DNA of 64,000 nt from Tamaricihabitans halophyticus (GCF_004340875.1 NZ_SLXQ01000001.1:1054001-1118000); one strand, 5' to 3'; shown: positions 9,590-18,224, numbered from the stretch's first letter. Notes: generated from the letters alone by a model not told the origin. Made by a program: numbers and translations.

Positions 9590-9644
9590 GTAACGGGGCT
9601 ACCGCCGGGCGGCGAGGGGAGGTCCGGCCGACGGTAGCCGTTGA
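9590..9644. other. Long imperfect inverted repeat upstream of serS
   Basis: AACGGGGCTACCG near 9591-9603 pairs with CGGTAGCCGTT near 9633-9643, with a 2-nt bulge. It could fold in the region upstream of serS; no T-box features (specifier loop, antiterminator) are visible, so I give it no function. Confidence 0.35.
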
Positions 9645-9739
9645 AGGCGCTGGGGGATCCGCCTTCCTCCTCCAGTGTAGGCGTCTTTCACCCGCATGGC
9701 CGCTGTTCAACGCGGCAACTCGCGCGTTGTACGCAGCCG

Positions 9740-9769
9740 GTGACCGCGTTCTTCAGGAATCTTGTGGTG
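9740..9769. repeat. Gene-end repeat, diverged
   Basis: GTGACCGCGTTCTTCAGG followed by AATCTTGTGGT. It overlaps the last codons and the stop (9753-9755) of the ketopantoate-reductase-like gene. Confidence 0.65.
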
Positions 9770-10664
9770 CGGGCGCGACGTCCAGCGCGCGCAGCAGGGT
9801 CAGCATGGTGCGGGCGAGTGGCACCTCGATCCCGTAGCGCTCGGCGTAGCGCACGATCGGCCCGAGGATGAACTCGTGTTCCAGGGGCCGCCCGGCCAGC
9901 CGGTCGTAGAGCATCGACGAACCGCCGGCCGGGTCCATCCGACCCCACATCCGCCGGATGCGGTCCAACTCCCGCTCGGTCAACTCCGCGCCGTCCGCGC
10001 GAGCCACCCGCAGTGCTTCGCGCATCAACTCGGTGGCCATGGCGCCCACCTCCGGCTCGGTGATCACCTCCATCCTGCGCATCGTCAACGCGGTCAGCGG
10101 GTTGGCTGCCACATTGCTCAGCAGCTTGCGCCAGGCGGCCGCGCGAAAGTCCGGCACGGCCTGCACAGCCAGCCCGGTGCCGTCGAACAGCTCGCGAAAC
10201 CGCGCCGCATGCACGCCTTCCGGGATCACCAGCTGACCGTCGGCATGGCTGACCACCTCGCCCGGCGCCACCCGCTCGACCGGGGCATACACCACGGTCG
10301 GCAGGATCGCGGCAGGCTCGACCAGGCCGTCCAGGCGCTCCGCGTGATCCACGCCGTTCTGCAACAGCGCCACCACGGTCTCCGGGCCGACCAGGTGCCG
10401 CAGCCATTCCGCCACACCCGGGGTGTCCTGCGCTTTCGTGGTGACCAGCAGCCAGGGCACGGGTCGTTGCGCGGCCGGCTCCGAGCTGATCGCCAGCTCG
10501 GGGCTGATGCTGCCGTCCGGAGTGCGCAGCCGTAGCCGCTCGACCGGGCTGCGCACACAGAGCGTCACCGCCCGACCTGCTTCGGCGAGCAACGCGGCGG
10601 TGTAGCCGCCGATCGCGCCGCCGCCGATCACGGCTACCTCGGGTTCCCGCCGATGCTCCAGCAC
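9753..10664 (-). CDS. 2-dehydropantoate 2-reductase-like protein
   Basis: NADPH-dependent reductase of the ApbA/PanE family; in pantothenate synthesis it reduces ketopantoate to pantoate, but paralogues act on other keto acids, so I do not assign panE. The nucleotide loop VIGGGAIGGYTAALL is at residues 11-25, the family K-A-x-D segment is VTTKAQDTPGVAEW near residue 75, and LLQNGVDHAERL is near residue 100. C-terminal domain has WRKLLSNVAANPLTAL (catalytic Lys, Asn region). 303 residues, normal length. Start GTG 10664 could be a few codons downstream. Located immediately upstream of serS on the same strand. Confidence 0.85.
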   Translation of the reverse strand: MLEHRREPEVAVIGGGAIGGYTAALLAEAGRAVTLCVRSPVERLRLRTPDGSISPELAISSEPAAQRPVPWLLVTTKAQDTPGVAEWLRHLVGPETVVALLQNGVDHAERLDGLVEPAAILPTVVYAPVERVAPGEVVSHADGQLVIPEGVHAARFRELFDGTGLAVQAVPDFRAAAWRKLLSNVAANPLTALTMRRMEVITEPEVGAMATELMREALRVARADGAELTERELDRIRRMWGRMDPAGGSSMLYDRLAGRPLEHEFILGPIVRYAERYGIEVPLARTMLTLLRALDVAPAPQDS

Positions 10665-10764
10665 ACGTCGAACCTACCCAGTCGCGCAAGGCAATCCGCT
10701 GGTCAGCTGCTCATGACCGGTATCACTGGCTGCCCGGCTTGCTGAACAGGCATGATGGTCTCTG

Positions 10765-11751
10765 ATGTCGCCGTCTAACTGGTTACGCCCGAGCCGCACG
10801 GGCCCTGGCAGAACCCGGCTGTTGATGACCGGGGCCTTCGTTGGCGCGCTCGTCGTACTCGGCCTCAGCCTCACCTTCTCCTGGCCGGCGCAGGTGCAGA
10901 ACCCGATCGCCGTGGTGGACGAGGAGACCAAGCGCGCCGAGGAAGCCTTCAATTCACCCGCCGGCACCTGCGTGACCTGGACCAAGGGTGACAGCAGCGA
11001 TATGCGCAAGGTGAAATGCGCACAGCCACATCTGTTCGAGATGGTCGGTTCGGTGAACATCGCCTCGGACTTCGGGCCGCAAGCCCCGCCGCCGACCACG
11101 AAACAGTGGCGCGAGCTCACCGAGCAGAGTTGCGGCAAGCTGGCCGAGGAACAACTCGGCAAGAAGCTTGACCCGGAAGGCAAGCTCTCGCTCGGCACCC
11201 TGCGGCCAAGCGAGGACCAGTGGCGCGACGGGGATCGCAAGCTGCGCTGCGGCCTCCAGTACGCCACCCCTGGCGGCCAGCTACAGGAACTGGAAGGCCC
11301 GGCCGCCGAGCAGGAGCAGTCGGATATCTACGAAGTGGGCACCTGCCTCGCGCTGGACGGGAAAACCGTCGGCGACCCGGTGGCCTGCGACAAGGCGCAC
11401 GCCTACGAGATGATCGGCATCATCGACCTTGGCCACGAGTTCTCCGATGGCTATCCCAGCGTGGACGATCAGAACACCTATCTGGACACCACGTGTTCGG
11501 AAGAGGTCGACCGGTATTCCGGTGGCAAGAGCCTGAAGGACAACGGGCTGGTTGTCTCCTGGGACACCAGATCGCAGGAGAGTTGGGACGCCGGCTCCAA
11601 ACTGGTCAACTGTAAGATCGCCGCGGACCCGAAGGACGGCGATTCATTGGCCCCGGTGACCGGTAGCTTCGCCAAGGAACCGGAACCGTCGGAGTCCGGG
11701 AAACCAGAAGAGTCAACCGAAAGCTCCGAGAAGCCCGGGGACGGTAACTGA
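10765..11751 (+). CDS. Membrane-anchored septum-formation family protein (Rv3835-like)
   Basis: One N-terminal transmembrane segment (about residues 20-45) anchors an extracytoplasmic part made of two related modules (about residues 65-175 and 185-290), each with conserved Cys pairs (GTCVTW ... VKCAQPHLFEMVGS and GTCLALD ... VACDKAHAYEMIG). This is the Septum_form domain pattern, duplicated. The C-terminus is an acidic Pro/Ser/Glu linker. Directly followed (3 bp) by the HExxH protein, as in M. tuberculosis Rv3835-Rv3836. Molecular role unknown; a cell-division link is only the family name. Confidence 0.82.
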   Translation: MSPSNWLRPSRTGPGRTRLLMTGAFVGALVVLGLSLTFSWPAQVQNPIAVVDEETKRAEEAFNSPAGTCVTWTKGDSSDMRKVKCAQPHLFEMVGSVNIASDFGPQAPPPTTKQWRELTEQSCGKLAEEQLGKKLDPEGKLSLGTLRPSEDQWRDGDRKLRCGLQYATPGGQLQELEGPAAEQEQSDIYEVGTCLALDGKTVGDPVACDKAHAYEMIGIIDLGHEFSDGYPSVDDQNTYLDTTCSEEVDRYSGGKSLKDNGLVVSWDTRSQESWDAGSKLVNCKIAADPKDGDSLAPVTGSFAKEPEPSESGKPEESTESSEKPGDGN

Positions 11752-11754
11752 TAG

Positions 11755-12105
11755 ATGCCGGTGGATATGCCGCCCGCCCGGTTCGAGGAACTGGTCGGTG
11801 ACGCGCTGGACGCGGTGCCCGCGCAGTTCGCGCAGATGATGGACAACGTGGTCATCCTGGTGGAAGCGCGCAACCCCGAGGAACCGAGCCTGCTCGGGCT
11901 CTACGAGGGGATCGCGCTGACCGAGCGGATGTCCGACTACGGCGGCGTACTACCCGACACGATCACCATCTACCGGGACGCGATCCTGGATATCTGCGAG
12001 ACCGACGAGCAGGTCGTCGACGAGGTCAGCATTACCGTGGTGCACGAGATCGCGCACCATTTCGGCATCGACGACGCTCGACTGCACGAGCTCGGTTGGG
12101 CTTGA
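11755..12105 (+). CDS. Small zinc metallopeptidase-family protein (Rv3836-like)
   Basis: 116-residue zincin-like protein with HEIAHHFGIDD near the C-terminus (residues 98-108): HExxH gives two zinc ligands and the catalytic Glu, and the following Asp is the likely third ligand. N-terminal PPARFEELVGDALDAVPAQF is the conserved family start. No signal peptide. It follows the septum-formation gene with a 3-bp gap, so they form an operon; the pairing is conserved in actinobacteria. Substrate is not known. Confidence 0.85.
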   Translation: MPVDMPPARFEELVGDALDAVPAQFAQMMDNVVILVEARNPEEPSLLGLYEGIALTERMSDYGGVLPDTITIYRDAILDICETDEQVVDEVSITVVHEIAHHFGIDDARLHELGWA

Positions 12106-12115
12106 TCCAACCGTC

Positions 12116-12709
12116 CTATTCGTCTAGTGGTCGGCCGCGCCAGCGCCAGCCGGTTTGCGCCGGACGGCCAGCGAGCTGCACCCGGTCGGTCGCCCAGAGC
12201 AGCGCCGTCCATGGGTCGGTATCAGCGAGCTCTTCGGCGGCTACCGGGAACATCCGGGCGAGTACCCGTTCGCAGGTGGCGCGTGGCGGATCCAGCACGA
12301 GACCGAGATTGCGCGCGACATCCTCGCCGTGCACCAGCGTCTCCACGCAGCCCATGGCGGCGAAACCCGCGGGATCGGACATCCCGCTCGGGTGGTAGCC
12401 ACGCGCCGACGGCGGCGCGGTGCGCACGACCGCGCCGAGCATGCCGCCGCCGGCAACGAGAAATTCCAGCAGGTCCGCGGGCGTCGCCTCGTCATCGGCG
12501 GTGGCCAGGAAGCGCACATAACGCTCCCGCGGCTGCGCGGCAAGCTGTGCGGCGTAACCGACCAAGCAATCGGCGGCATGCGCCACGGTGTACCAGCTGC
12601 TCCACTCGCCAATCCCCGGACTGGCCAGCCAGTCCCGGTCGGTTGCCTGGCGAAGGGTGGCCACGGTATGCGAAACGGCGGCGTCAAGATCTTCAGCGGT
12701 CACTGTCAC
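12116..12709 (-). CDS. Maleylpyruvate isomerase/DinB-like four-helix protein
   Basis: Resembles the N-terminal domain of mycothiol-dependent maleylpyruvate isomerases and actinobacterial DinB-like proteins: a His near residue 44 in WYTVAHAADCLVGY, a second His in CVETLVHGEDVARNLG and the C-terminal W-RWRGRPL strand. These His residues usually bind a divalent metal. I start it at GTG 12709 because GGGGAG lies 7 nt upstream; a GTG at 12754 would add 15 residues. A mycothiol-linked transferase or isomerase is likely, but the substrate is open. Divergent from the structured region starting at 12787. Confidence 0.72.
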   Translation of the reverse strand: MTVTAEDLDAAVSHTVATLRQATDRDWLASPGIGEWSSWYTVAHAADCLVGYAAQLAAQPRERYVRFLATADDEATPADLLEFLVAGGGMLGAVVRTAPPSARGYHPSGMSDPAGFAAMGCVETLVHGEDVARNLGLVLDPPRATCERVLARMFPVAAEELADTDPWTALLWATDRVQLAGRPAQTGWRWRGRPLDE

Positions 12710-12786
12710 GAAGTCGTCTCCCCAGCGATACCGAGCGTATGCATTGAACCTCACTTTGCCAGCTGAACGCTTGCCGGTAAATGTGT

Positions 12787-12815
12787 TTGCCGAACCGGCC
12801 TGGAATGCCTAACGT
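12787..12815 (+). promoter_or_regulatory. Putative sigma-70-type promoter
   Basis: TTGCCG (12787-12792), a 17-nt spacer and TAACGT (12810-12815) form a good primary sigma-factor promoter. It stands just upstream of the extended Shine-Dalgarno and mini-ORF. Confidence 0.55.
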
Positions 12816-12846
12816 ATGGGTACACGGGAAAGGAGGTGGTCCAACG

Positions 12847-12885
12847 TTGAATACGTATCGGACTCGTGAGGTGGCTGTCCGCTAG
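12847..12885 (+). CDS. 12-codon mini-ORF with near-complete anti-16S Shine-Dalgarno
   Basis: TTG start, 12 sense codons and TAG; the peptide would read MNTYRTREVAVR. AAAGGAGGTGGTCC (12829-12842) matches the complement of the 16S rRNA 3' end at 13 of 14 positions, 4 nt upstream of the TTG when counted from its end and 10 nt from the AGGAGG core. From memory, similar short TREVA-type reading frames after such a sequence occur in other actinobacteria; I cannot verify this here. It might be a leader peptide or part of a structured RNA rather than a functional protein. Confidence 0.45.
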   Translation: MNTYRTREVAVR

Positions 12886-12896
12886 GACGCCAACGT

Positions 12897-13060
12897 TTCG
12901 TTCGACTGCCCTTTCGGGTGTCGAACTCCCTTTCGCGGAATCGCGTTGAGCGTTCGGCGAATACCAGGCAGTTACCCGGCCCTCGGGGTCCCGTGTGTGG
13001 TCCAACACGGGCCCGCCTGCCGTGCGGAGTAGGCGGGAGCACCCCGGGGGCCGTCTGCTA
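12897..13060 (+). ncRNA. Candidate structured leader RNA (series of hairpins)
   Basis: Three clear stems follow the mini-ORF: GTTCGAC/GTCGAAC (12900-12906 with 12920-12926, inner CCC/GGG), CCCGTGT/ACACGGG (12990-12996 with 13005-13011), CCCGCCT/AGGCGGG (13012-13018 with 13031-13037), then a self-complementary CCCCGGGG at about 13042-13049. Expected transcript starts near 12822 and could run into the lipoprotein gene at 13139. No riboswitch class is recognised. Confidence 0.45.
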
Positions 13061-13138
13061 ACCAAGGGCTCTCTCGCGGTCGAGTTGTGCGCGCGAACTA
13101 TGATTCTGTCGCCTTATGAATGCGGACGGAATATCCGC

Positions 13139-13783
13139 GTGAATCGACAGGAGAGCACGATTAACCAGATCCGTACCACCCTGCTCGGAATCTGTGCCGT
13201 ATCAACCATTCTGATAGCCGGCTGCGGTGGGAATGAAACCGAAGGTAGCGATTCGGCGAACGCGGAACAGGCTAACGCGTCGGCCCCGCCCACGAGTGTC
13301 GAACCAGTCGACCCGGCGGAACTCGATATCACCGAACCCGGCGCCGAGCTGCAACTCGGCGAACAAGCGATCGTGCCGTTCACGACCATGGACGAGTCCA
13401 TTCGCTACGTCGGCATCACGGTGAGCGCGATCGAAGAGGCCGACCGGGACGAGTTCCGCGCGCGGTTCGGCGAGGATGCCGAAAACGTCGTGCCCTACTT
13501 CCTCCGCTACGAGGTCGAGAACGTGGACGGCACCGACCTCACCGCCGAGTCACCGCAGGTCGCCCTGGCCGGCGCGGATGGTGGCAGCAAGGGCGCCATG
13601 GTCACCGGCCAGCTCGCCGGTTGCGAGGAAGCACGCGGCGCGATGGAGACCACGCTCGGCAAGAGCTTCGAAAGCTGCAAGCTGGACGCCGCGAGCGAAG
13701 GCACCGACGTGGTGGCGGAGTACAAGCACGTGACCCCGGAAAGCGAAGAGTATTACGACAGCCCGGTTACCTGGACACGGTAG
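13139..13783 (+). CDS. Secreted lipoprotein, unknown function
   Basis: A lipoprotein signal is clear: basic n-region, hydrophobic LLGICAVSTILIAGC with the lipobox [LVI]-A-G-C, then an Asn/Ser/Ala-rich linker and a soluble beta-type domain of about 150 residues with two Cys (GCEEARG and SCKLD). The domain recalls DUF4352-like extracytoplasmic folds but is not certain. Start choice is open: GTG 13139 has only a weak site upstream, whereas AGGAG ends 6 nt before an in-frame ATT at 13160. I list the GTG. It lies downstream of the structured 12829-13060 region and converges on a helicase gene. Confidence 0.75.
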   Translation: MNRQESTINQIRTTLLGICAVSTILIAGCGGNETEGSDSANAEQANASAPPTSVEPVDPAELDITEPGAELQLGEQAIVPFTTMDESIRYVGITVSAIEEADRDEFRARFGEDAENVVPYFLRYEVENVDGTDLTAESPQVALAGADGGSKGAMVTGQLAGCEEARGAMETTLGKSFESCKLDAASEGTDVVAEYKHVTPESEEYYDSPVTWTR

Positions 13784-13798
13784 CCACCCGCAGCACCC

Positions 13799-15406
13799 TC
13801 AGCCAGGGCCACAGACCACAAGTAGGTCCGTGGCCCTACTCATACCCACGTAGCGTAGCTGGCGTTCCTGCGCTGAATCGGGGAAACCATTCAATGCCAG
13901 TACAACGGCCTTGCGTTCTAAGCCTTTGACGCTCTTGACGTGCCCGTAGAACGTGCTTGAACCGTCCCAAAAGGAATCCCGGTAGCCGTTCTTACCGAGC
14001 TCGGCAATCCGGCGCGCCTGCTGCGGATGCGCGGCTCGAGTCGTCAGTACCAGCACATCCGCCGGCTTCCACCCTTCCCGCAGTAGTTCGGCGAGCATCC
14101 GGTCCGCGGTTGGCACCGCTTCCCGCACGGCGCAGCGCACGAACCGGACCTCTGGGCCATCCACCCCGCGCGGGGTCACCGGCTGCGCGCCATAGGGCTG
14201 AAACGCGCGGGCGATCTGCTTGCTGTTCCGCACGTTCTCGTCGAGTCGTAGCGTCAGGAAACCCTCTTCGGGGATGGCGCCCCGATCGAACACCCGCTGC
14301 CCCTCGTCCGCGAAAGCGATCACGCTGCCCCGGTCCGGATTACGTAGCAGCGCATGCAGCGGCTCCCACCAGGTCGGTGCGAAATCCTGTACTTCGTCGA
14401 TCACCAGCGCGTCGAACCGATCCCGGTTGGACAACTCCGCCGCCCCTGTCGCCATCAGCCTGGCGGCCTCCCGCTCGTAAAACTCCGGCCCCGGCTCGTG
14501 ACCACCGGCGGGTCGGCCACCAAGCCAGTACGCGAAGCTGTGGAAGGTGCCGACGCGGGCTGGTCGGTGCCCTTGCGGCAGTGCGGCGACCTCGCGCCGC
14601 AGCAGCTCGGCCAGTCCTCGGTTGAAGCAGAGCAGCGCGACCCGCTTGCCCTGCTGCGCGAACCTGCTCGCCTGCGCGACCGCGAGGAAGGTCTTTCCGG
14701 TTCCCGCCCCGCCCATGACCTGCACCCGTGGCTGCTCGCGCAGCATTTCCAGCATCCGTCCCTGCTGGAGGGTGTAAAGCCGGCACTGTTCGCTGCGCTG
14801 TGCATCGTTTGCCGCGAGTTGGCCGGCCAGATCGATCTGCGGTTGATGCGGACCGCGCAGTACGTCGACCAGTTGGGCGGCTTCCGCCTCGGTGGGCGGC
14901 GCCGGCTGATCACGCAGCGCAAGGAGCTGGTCCCGGATTCGTTCCCCGAGCCGAGCGAGATCCCGCTGATCGGAGATCAGGTAGCGAGGGCACTCCGTGG
15001 TGCCGAAATCGTCCCGCAGGGTCGTGAACGGCACCGCCACGTGATGTGCCAGCCGCGGATCGCCGCCCGACCATCGGGGCAACGTCCGCAGTGTCCCCCG
15101 CAGGCCGTACTTGAACTCGCGGGCCTGGCGAGCCGGGTTGCTGATCGGCTTGCGCTTCTTCCCGATCACGTTCACCCAGCGACCGTTGGCGTAGTCGATC
15201 TGACCGCCCTTGACCTCGATGATCGCCACCCCGACACCCGGCCAGACCACCACGGCGTCGGCCTCCCGATCCTTGTCGACCCTGGTCAGCACCAGATTGG
15301 TGACCAAACTCGCGGATTCGGGCAGTTGCTCACGCAGAGCCGTGAACACGGCGTGTTCGGCCGGGCTGAGTCCTTCCGCATCGGGTGCGGCCGGTAGCGC
15401 GCTCAT
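13799..15406 (-). CDS. NERD-domain SF1 DNA helicase
   Basis: Nuclease-helicase fusion, 535 residues. The N-terminal NERD domain (residues 15-120) keeps a PD-(D/E)xK-like core: Asp in READAVVVWPG and EVK in VAIIEVKGGQIDY. The helicase part has Walker A GGAGTGKT near residue 245, Walker B VIDEVQDFAP near residue 340, motif III FADEGQRVFD and the C-terminal VKSVKGLERKAV ... YVGMSRATDLL motifs of UvrD-type enzymes. Expected to act on DNA in repair or in defence; it has no obvious operon partner. The last codons form part of a strong hairpin facing the convergent lipoprotein gene. Confidence 0.87.
   Translation of the reverse strand: MSALPAAPDAEGLSPAEHAVFTALREQLPESASLVTNLVLTRVDKDREADAVVVWPGVGVAIIEVKGGQIDYANGRWVNVIGKKRKPISNPARQAREFKYGLRGTLRTLPRWSGGDPRLAHHVAVPFTTLRDDFGTTECPRYLISDQRDLARLGERIRDQLLALRDQPAPPTEAEAAQLVDVLRGPHQPQIDLAGQLAANDAQRSEQCRLYTLQQGRMLEMLREQPRVQVMGGAGTGKTFLAVAQASRFAQQGKRVALLCFNRGLAELLRREVAALPQGHRPARVGTFHSFAYWLGGRPAGGHEPGPEFYEREAARLMATGAAELSNRDRFDALVIDEVQDFAPTWWEPLHALLRNPDRGSVIAFADEGQRVFDRGAIPEEGFLTLRLDENVRNSKQIARAFQPYGAQPVTPRGVDGPEVRFVRCAVREAVPTADRMLAELLREGWKPADVLVLTTRAAHPQQARRIAELGKNGYRDSFWDGSSTFYGHVKSVKGLERKAVVLALNGFPDSAQERQLRYVGMSRATDLLVVCGPG
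13805..13837. terminator. Bidirectional hairpin inside the helicase 3' end
   Basis: AGGGCCAC (13805-13812) pairs with GTGGCCCT (13830-13837), and the inner GACC pairs with GGTC, leaving a short loop. It sits between the convergent lipoprotein and helicase genes but within the last codons of the latter. No clear U-tract. Confidence 0.5.
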
Positions 15407-15453
15407 GGCCCGATAGTGCCGATCGAACTCGGTTGCGAAAAGTACTCGCCCGA

Positions 15454-17556
15454 TTACTCACCCGCACGGCCCAACCGGTCACCAGGCCCGCCCGCACGCG
15501 ACAGGGCCGAGGGCCACCACACCCGTTTGCCCAGATCGATGGTCAGTGCCGGAACCAGCAGCGAACGCACGATCAAGGTGTCAACCAGCACGCCGAACGC
15601 GACGATGAAGGCGAGCTGGGCGAGAAACAGGATTGGCAGCACCGCGAGTGCCGCGAAGGTGGCGGCGAGTACCACCCCTGCCGAGGTGATCACCCCGCCG
15701 GTGACGGTAAGCCCCCGTAACGTGCCGGCTCGGGTGCCGAGCGTCTTCGTCTCGTCACGGACCCGGGTCATGAGAAAGATGTTGTAGTCGATGCCGAGCG
15801 CCACCAGGAACACGAACCCGAATAGCGGTACCACTGGATCCGCGCCGGGAAACCCAAGTATGTGGTTGAACACCAGCGCCGACACGCCCATGGTGGCGGC
15901 GAACGAGAGCACCACCGTGCCAATCAGCAGCAGGGCCGCGAACAGCGCCCGCAGCAGTAGGGCGAGTACGGCAAAGACCACGAGCAACACAATCGGGATG
16001 ATCACCGCGCGATCACGCTGCGAGGTTTGCTGCGTGTCCAGCAGCGTCGCGCTCTGTCCGCCAACCTTCGCTTCCGCCCCCGGTACGGCACGGACCGCGG
16101 TCCGGATGTCGGCGACCGTTTCGGTTGCGGCTGCCGTATCGGCCGCGGCATCGAGCGTGGCTTCGATCTGCACCAGTCGCCCCTCCACCCGAGGCTCTCC
16201 GTCTCGAGTGGAGGTCAGTTCCGCGCCGGATACCCCGGGCACCTGCCGCGTGGCCGCCAGAACCGGTTCCGCCGCGGAGGCGTCGGCAATCACTATGGTG
16301 GGTGTGCCGGAACCACCCGGAAAGTGCTCAGCGAGGATCTGCTGCCCACGGACCGAGTCAACCTCGGTGAGGAACACGTCCGACTGGGCCGTCCCTTCGG
16401 CATTGAGTTGCGGCAGGAATGCCGCGCCCACAAGCAGCACCACCGTCGTACCGATCCACACCGCGCGTGGCGCTCGACCAACCGCCCCAGCGATCCGCCC
16501 CCAGATGCTCCGTTGTTCCGGATGCGCCGAGCCGTATGCCGGCCTGAATGGCCAGAACGCGGCTCGGCCACAGAGCGCGAGAACCGCTGGTAGGAACGTC
16601 ATCGAGGCGAGCACCGCCGCACCGATGCCGATCGCGGCCACCGGTCCCAGCCCCTGGTTGGACCGCAGATCACTGAACAGCAAGCACAGCACGCCAAGAA
16701 TGACGGTCGCCGCCGAAGCCGCTACCGGTTCGACCGTCGCGCGCCACGCCCGGCGCATCGCGGGATAGCGATCCGCGGTGTCGCGTAGCTCCTCGCGGAA
16801 CCGGGAGACGAGCAGCAGTGCGTAGTCGGTGGCGGCGCCGAACACGAGAATGAACAGGATGCCCTGGCTCTGGCCATCCAGGGTCAGTACGCCGCCGTCG
16901 GTGAGCAGATACACCACACCACTCGCCAACGCCAGCCCACATAGCGCGGACAGGATCACCAGGACGGGCAGTAGCGGGCTGCGGTAGACGATCACCAGGA
17001 TCACCGCTACGGCGATTCCCGCCACAAGCAGCAGCATGCCGTCGATGCCGCCGAAGGCTTCGCCGAGATCCGCCGCCTGCGCGGCAGGTCCCGTAACGAG
17101 CACCGTGAGTCCACCTGGTGAGTCGGTGACCAGCTCGCGAAGCTCCGCCACCCCGCTGTCCGGCTCGCCGGCCAGCGGTACAACGACCTGGAGTGCCTTG
17201 CCGTCCGTCGAGGGAATCGCCGGGGACGGCGGTTGGATGCCAGGAATCGACTCGGCCGCATCGACGAACTGAGCGACGTAGCCCCGATCCGCGGGCGTGA
17301 TCCCGGTCGACCGTTCGGCGACCACGATCGCCGGAATTCGCTCGGCTCCGCTGAACTGCCGCTGTAGGCCGGCGACCTCGGTTGCTTCCGCCGATTCGGG
17401 CAGAAACGATGCTCCGTCGTTTTCCGCCACCTCGCTGAGCGCGCCGGCATAAGGACCGCCGACGGCGCCGACGGCCAGCCAGCCGATCAGTAGCAGCGCT
17501 GGCACCAACCAGCGAAGCCTTCGGCGAGTGGGCGAACTGTTTCCTAATGCGGTCAC
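15454..17556 (-). CDS. MMPL/RND-family membrane transporter
   Basis: Proton-driven exporter of lipids or drugs. The 700-residue protein has the RND layout: TM1 (residues 15-35), a large periplasmic loop, a TM block (about 170-330) that includes VFGAATDYALLLVSRFREEL with the conserved Asp-Tyr pair, TM7, a second loop and a final TM block with FLVALGIDYNIFLMTRVRDE. GTG start at 17556. Divergent from a MarR regulator, 98 bp apart, with an operator-like palindrome between; export of the MarR ligand is a reasonable inference. In Streptomyces and mycobacteria such pairs act on lipids or toxic compounds. Confidence 0.9.
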   Translation of the reverse strand: MTALGNSSPTRRRLRWLVPALLLIGWLAVGAVGGPYAGALSEVAENDGASFLPESAEATEVAGLQRQFSGAERIPAIVVAERSTGITPADRGYVAQFVDAAESIPGIQPPSPAIPSTDGKALQVVVPLAGEPDSGVAELRELVTDSPGGLTVLVTGPAAQAADLGEAFGGIDGMLLLVAGIAVAVILVIVYRSPLLPVLVILSALCGLALASGVVYLLTDGGVLTLDGQSQGILFILVFGAATDYALLLVSRFREELRDTADRYPAMRRAWRATVEPVAASAATVILGVLCLLFSDLRSNQGLGPVAAIGIGAAVLASMTFLPAVLALCGRAAFWPFRPAYGSAHPEQRSIWGRIAGAVGRAPRAVWIGTTVVLLVGAAFLPQLNAEGTAQSDVFLTEVDSVRGQQILAEHFPGGSGTPTIVIADASAAEPVLAATRQVPGVSGAELTSTRDGEPRVEGRLVQIEATLDAAADTAAATETVADIRTAVRAVPGAEAKVGGQSATLLDTQQTSQRDRAVIIPIVLLVVFAVLALLLRALFAALLLIGTVVLSFAATMGVSALVFNHILGFPGADPVVPLFGFVFLVALGIDYNIFLMTRVRDETKTLGTRAGTLRGLTVTGGVITSAGVVLAATFAALAVLPILFLAQLAFIVAFGVLVDTLIVRSLLVPALTIDLGKRVWWPSALSRAGGPGDRLGRAGE

Positions 17557-17581
17557 GTTGGCATCTGTCCAATCTAAACTA

Positions 17582-17604
17582 TTTCGATGATTGAACTATT
17601 GAAA
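17582..17604. promoter_or_regulatory. Putative MarR operator
   Basis: TTTCGAT (17582-17588) and ATTGAAA (17598-17604) form an inverted repeat with one mismatch around a 9-nt spacer, in the AT-rich gap between the divergent MMPL and MarR genes. Confidence 0.45.
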
Positions 17605-17654
17605 CGGTATGCTCGTTCGCGCAACCGCGGCAACTTTTAACGGGTGAGACGAAA

Positions 17655-18161
17655 GTGACACCGGCCAACCGGCGCCCTGTGCCGGATTCCGACCAGCTGG
17701 ACCACGACGATCAGGCGTTAGTGCGAAAACTACGCCAACTAACCGTGGAGTCTGATCATTTCGCGGAGATCTTCCGCGAGGCACATGGCATGCACCGAAC
17801 GGACCTCAACGCCCTAGCGGTGATCATGGACGCGGCGGCCACTGACCGGGCGATGAGTCCTGGCGAGCTGGCCGAAGCGCTGCACCTTAGCGCCTCGGCC
17901 ACGACCGCACTACTTGACCGACTCGACGCGGCCGAACTGATCGAGCGAGTGCGCAGCCGGAGCGACGGCCGCCGAGTGGAGTTACGGATGCGGGAACAGG
18001 CTAAAGACCTCGGGCGCCAGTTCTTCCTTCCGCTCAGTGCGGCGTTATCCCGCGAATGGGCACAGTTCGACTCCGCCGAACGAAGAGCGGTCGCGCGTTT
18101 CCTTTCCGCGAGTATCGCCGCGACGGTACACACCAGGAGCGAGATGGCCAGGCAGTCTTGA
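17655..18161 (+). CDS. MarR-family transcriptional regulator
   Basis: Winged-helix dimer, 168 residues. The HTH is in the middle (MSPGELAEALHLSASATTALLDRLDAAELIERV, about residues 70-105) followed by the wing RSRSDGRRVELRM, the most conserved element of the family. GTG start at 17655 is the first in frame after the palindromic gap; the Shine-Dalgarno is weak. Probably represses the divergent MMPL exporter and itself. The next gene starts 64 bp downstream on the same strand but is unrelated in family. Confidence 0.85.
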   Translation: MTPANRRPVPDSDQLDHDDQALVRKLRQLTVESDHFAEIFREAHGMHRTDLNALAVIMDAAATDRAMSPGELAEALHLSASATTALLDRLDAAELIERVRSRSDGRRVELRMREQAKDLGRQFFLPLSAALSREWAQFDSAERRAVARFLSASIAATVHTRSEMARQS

Positions 18162-18224
18162 CGGCGTCACCGGATGTCGGCGCCGACTGGTACAACGACG
18201 AGCAGCGTCAACGAAGGGAGGCGA

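Noticed and set aside
9535-9752. T-box or riboswitch upstream of serS
   Set aside because: The inverted repeat is present, but no specifier loop, T-box core or antiterminator could be matched.
18174-18224. Upstream start for the DUF2786 gene
   Set aside because: GTG 18225 has a strong AAGGGAGG site and the extra 17 residues are low in information.
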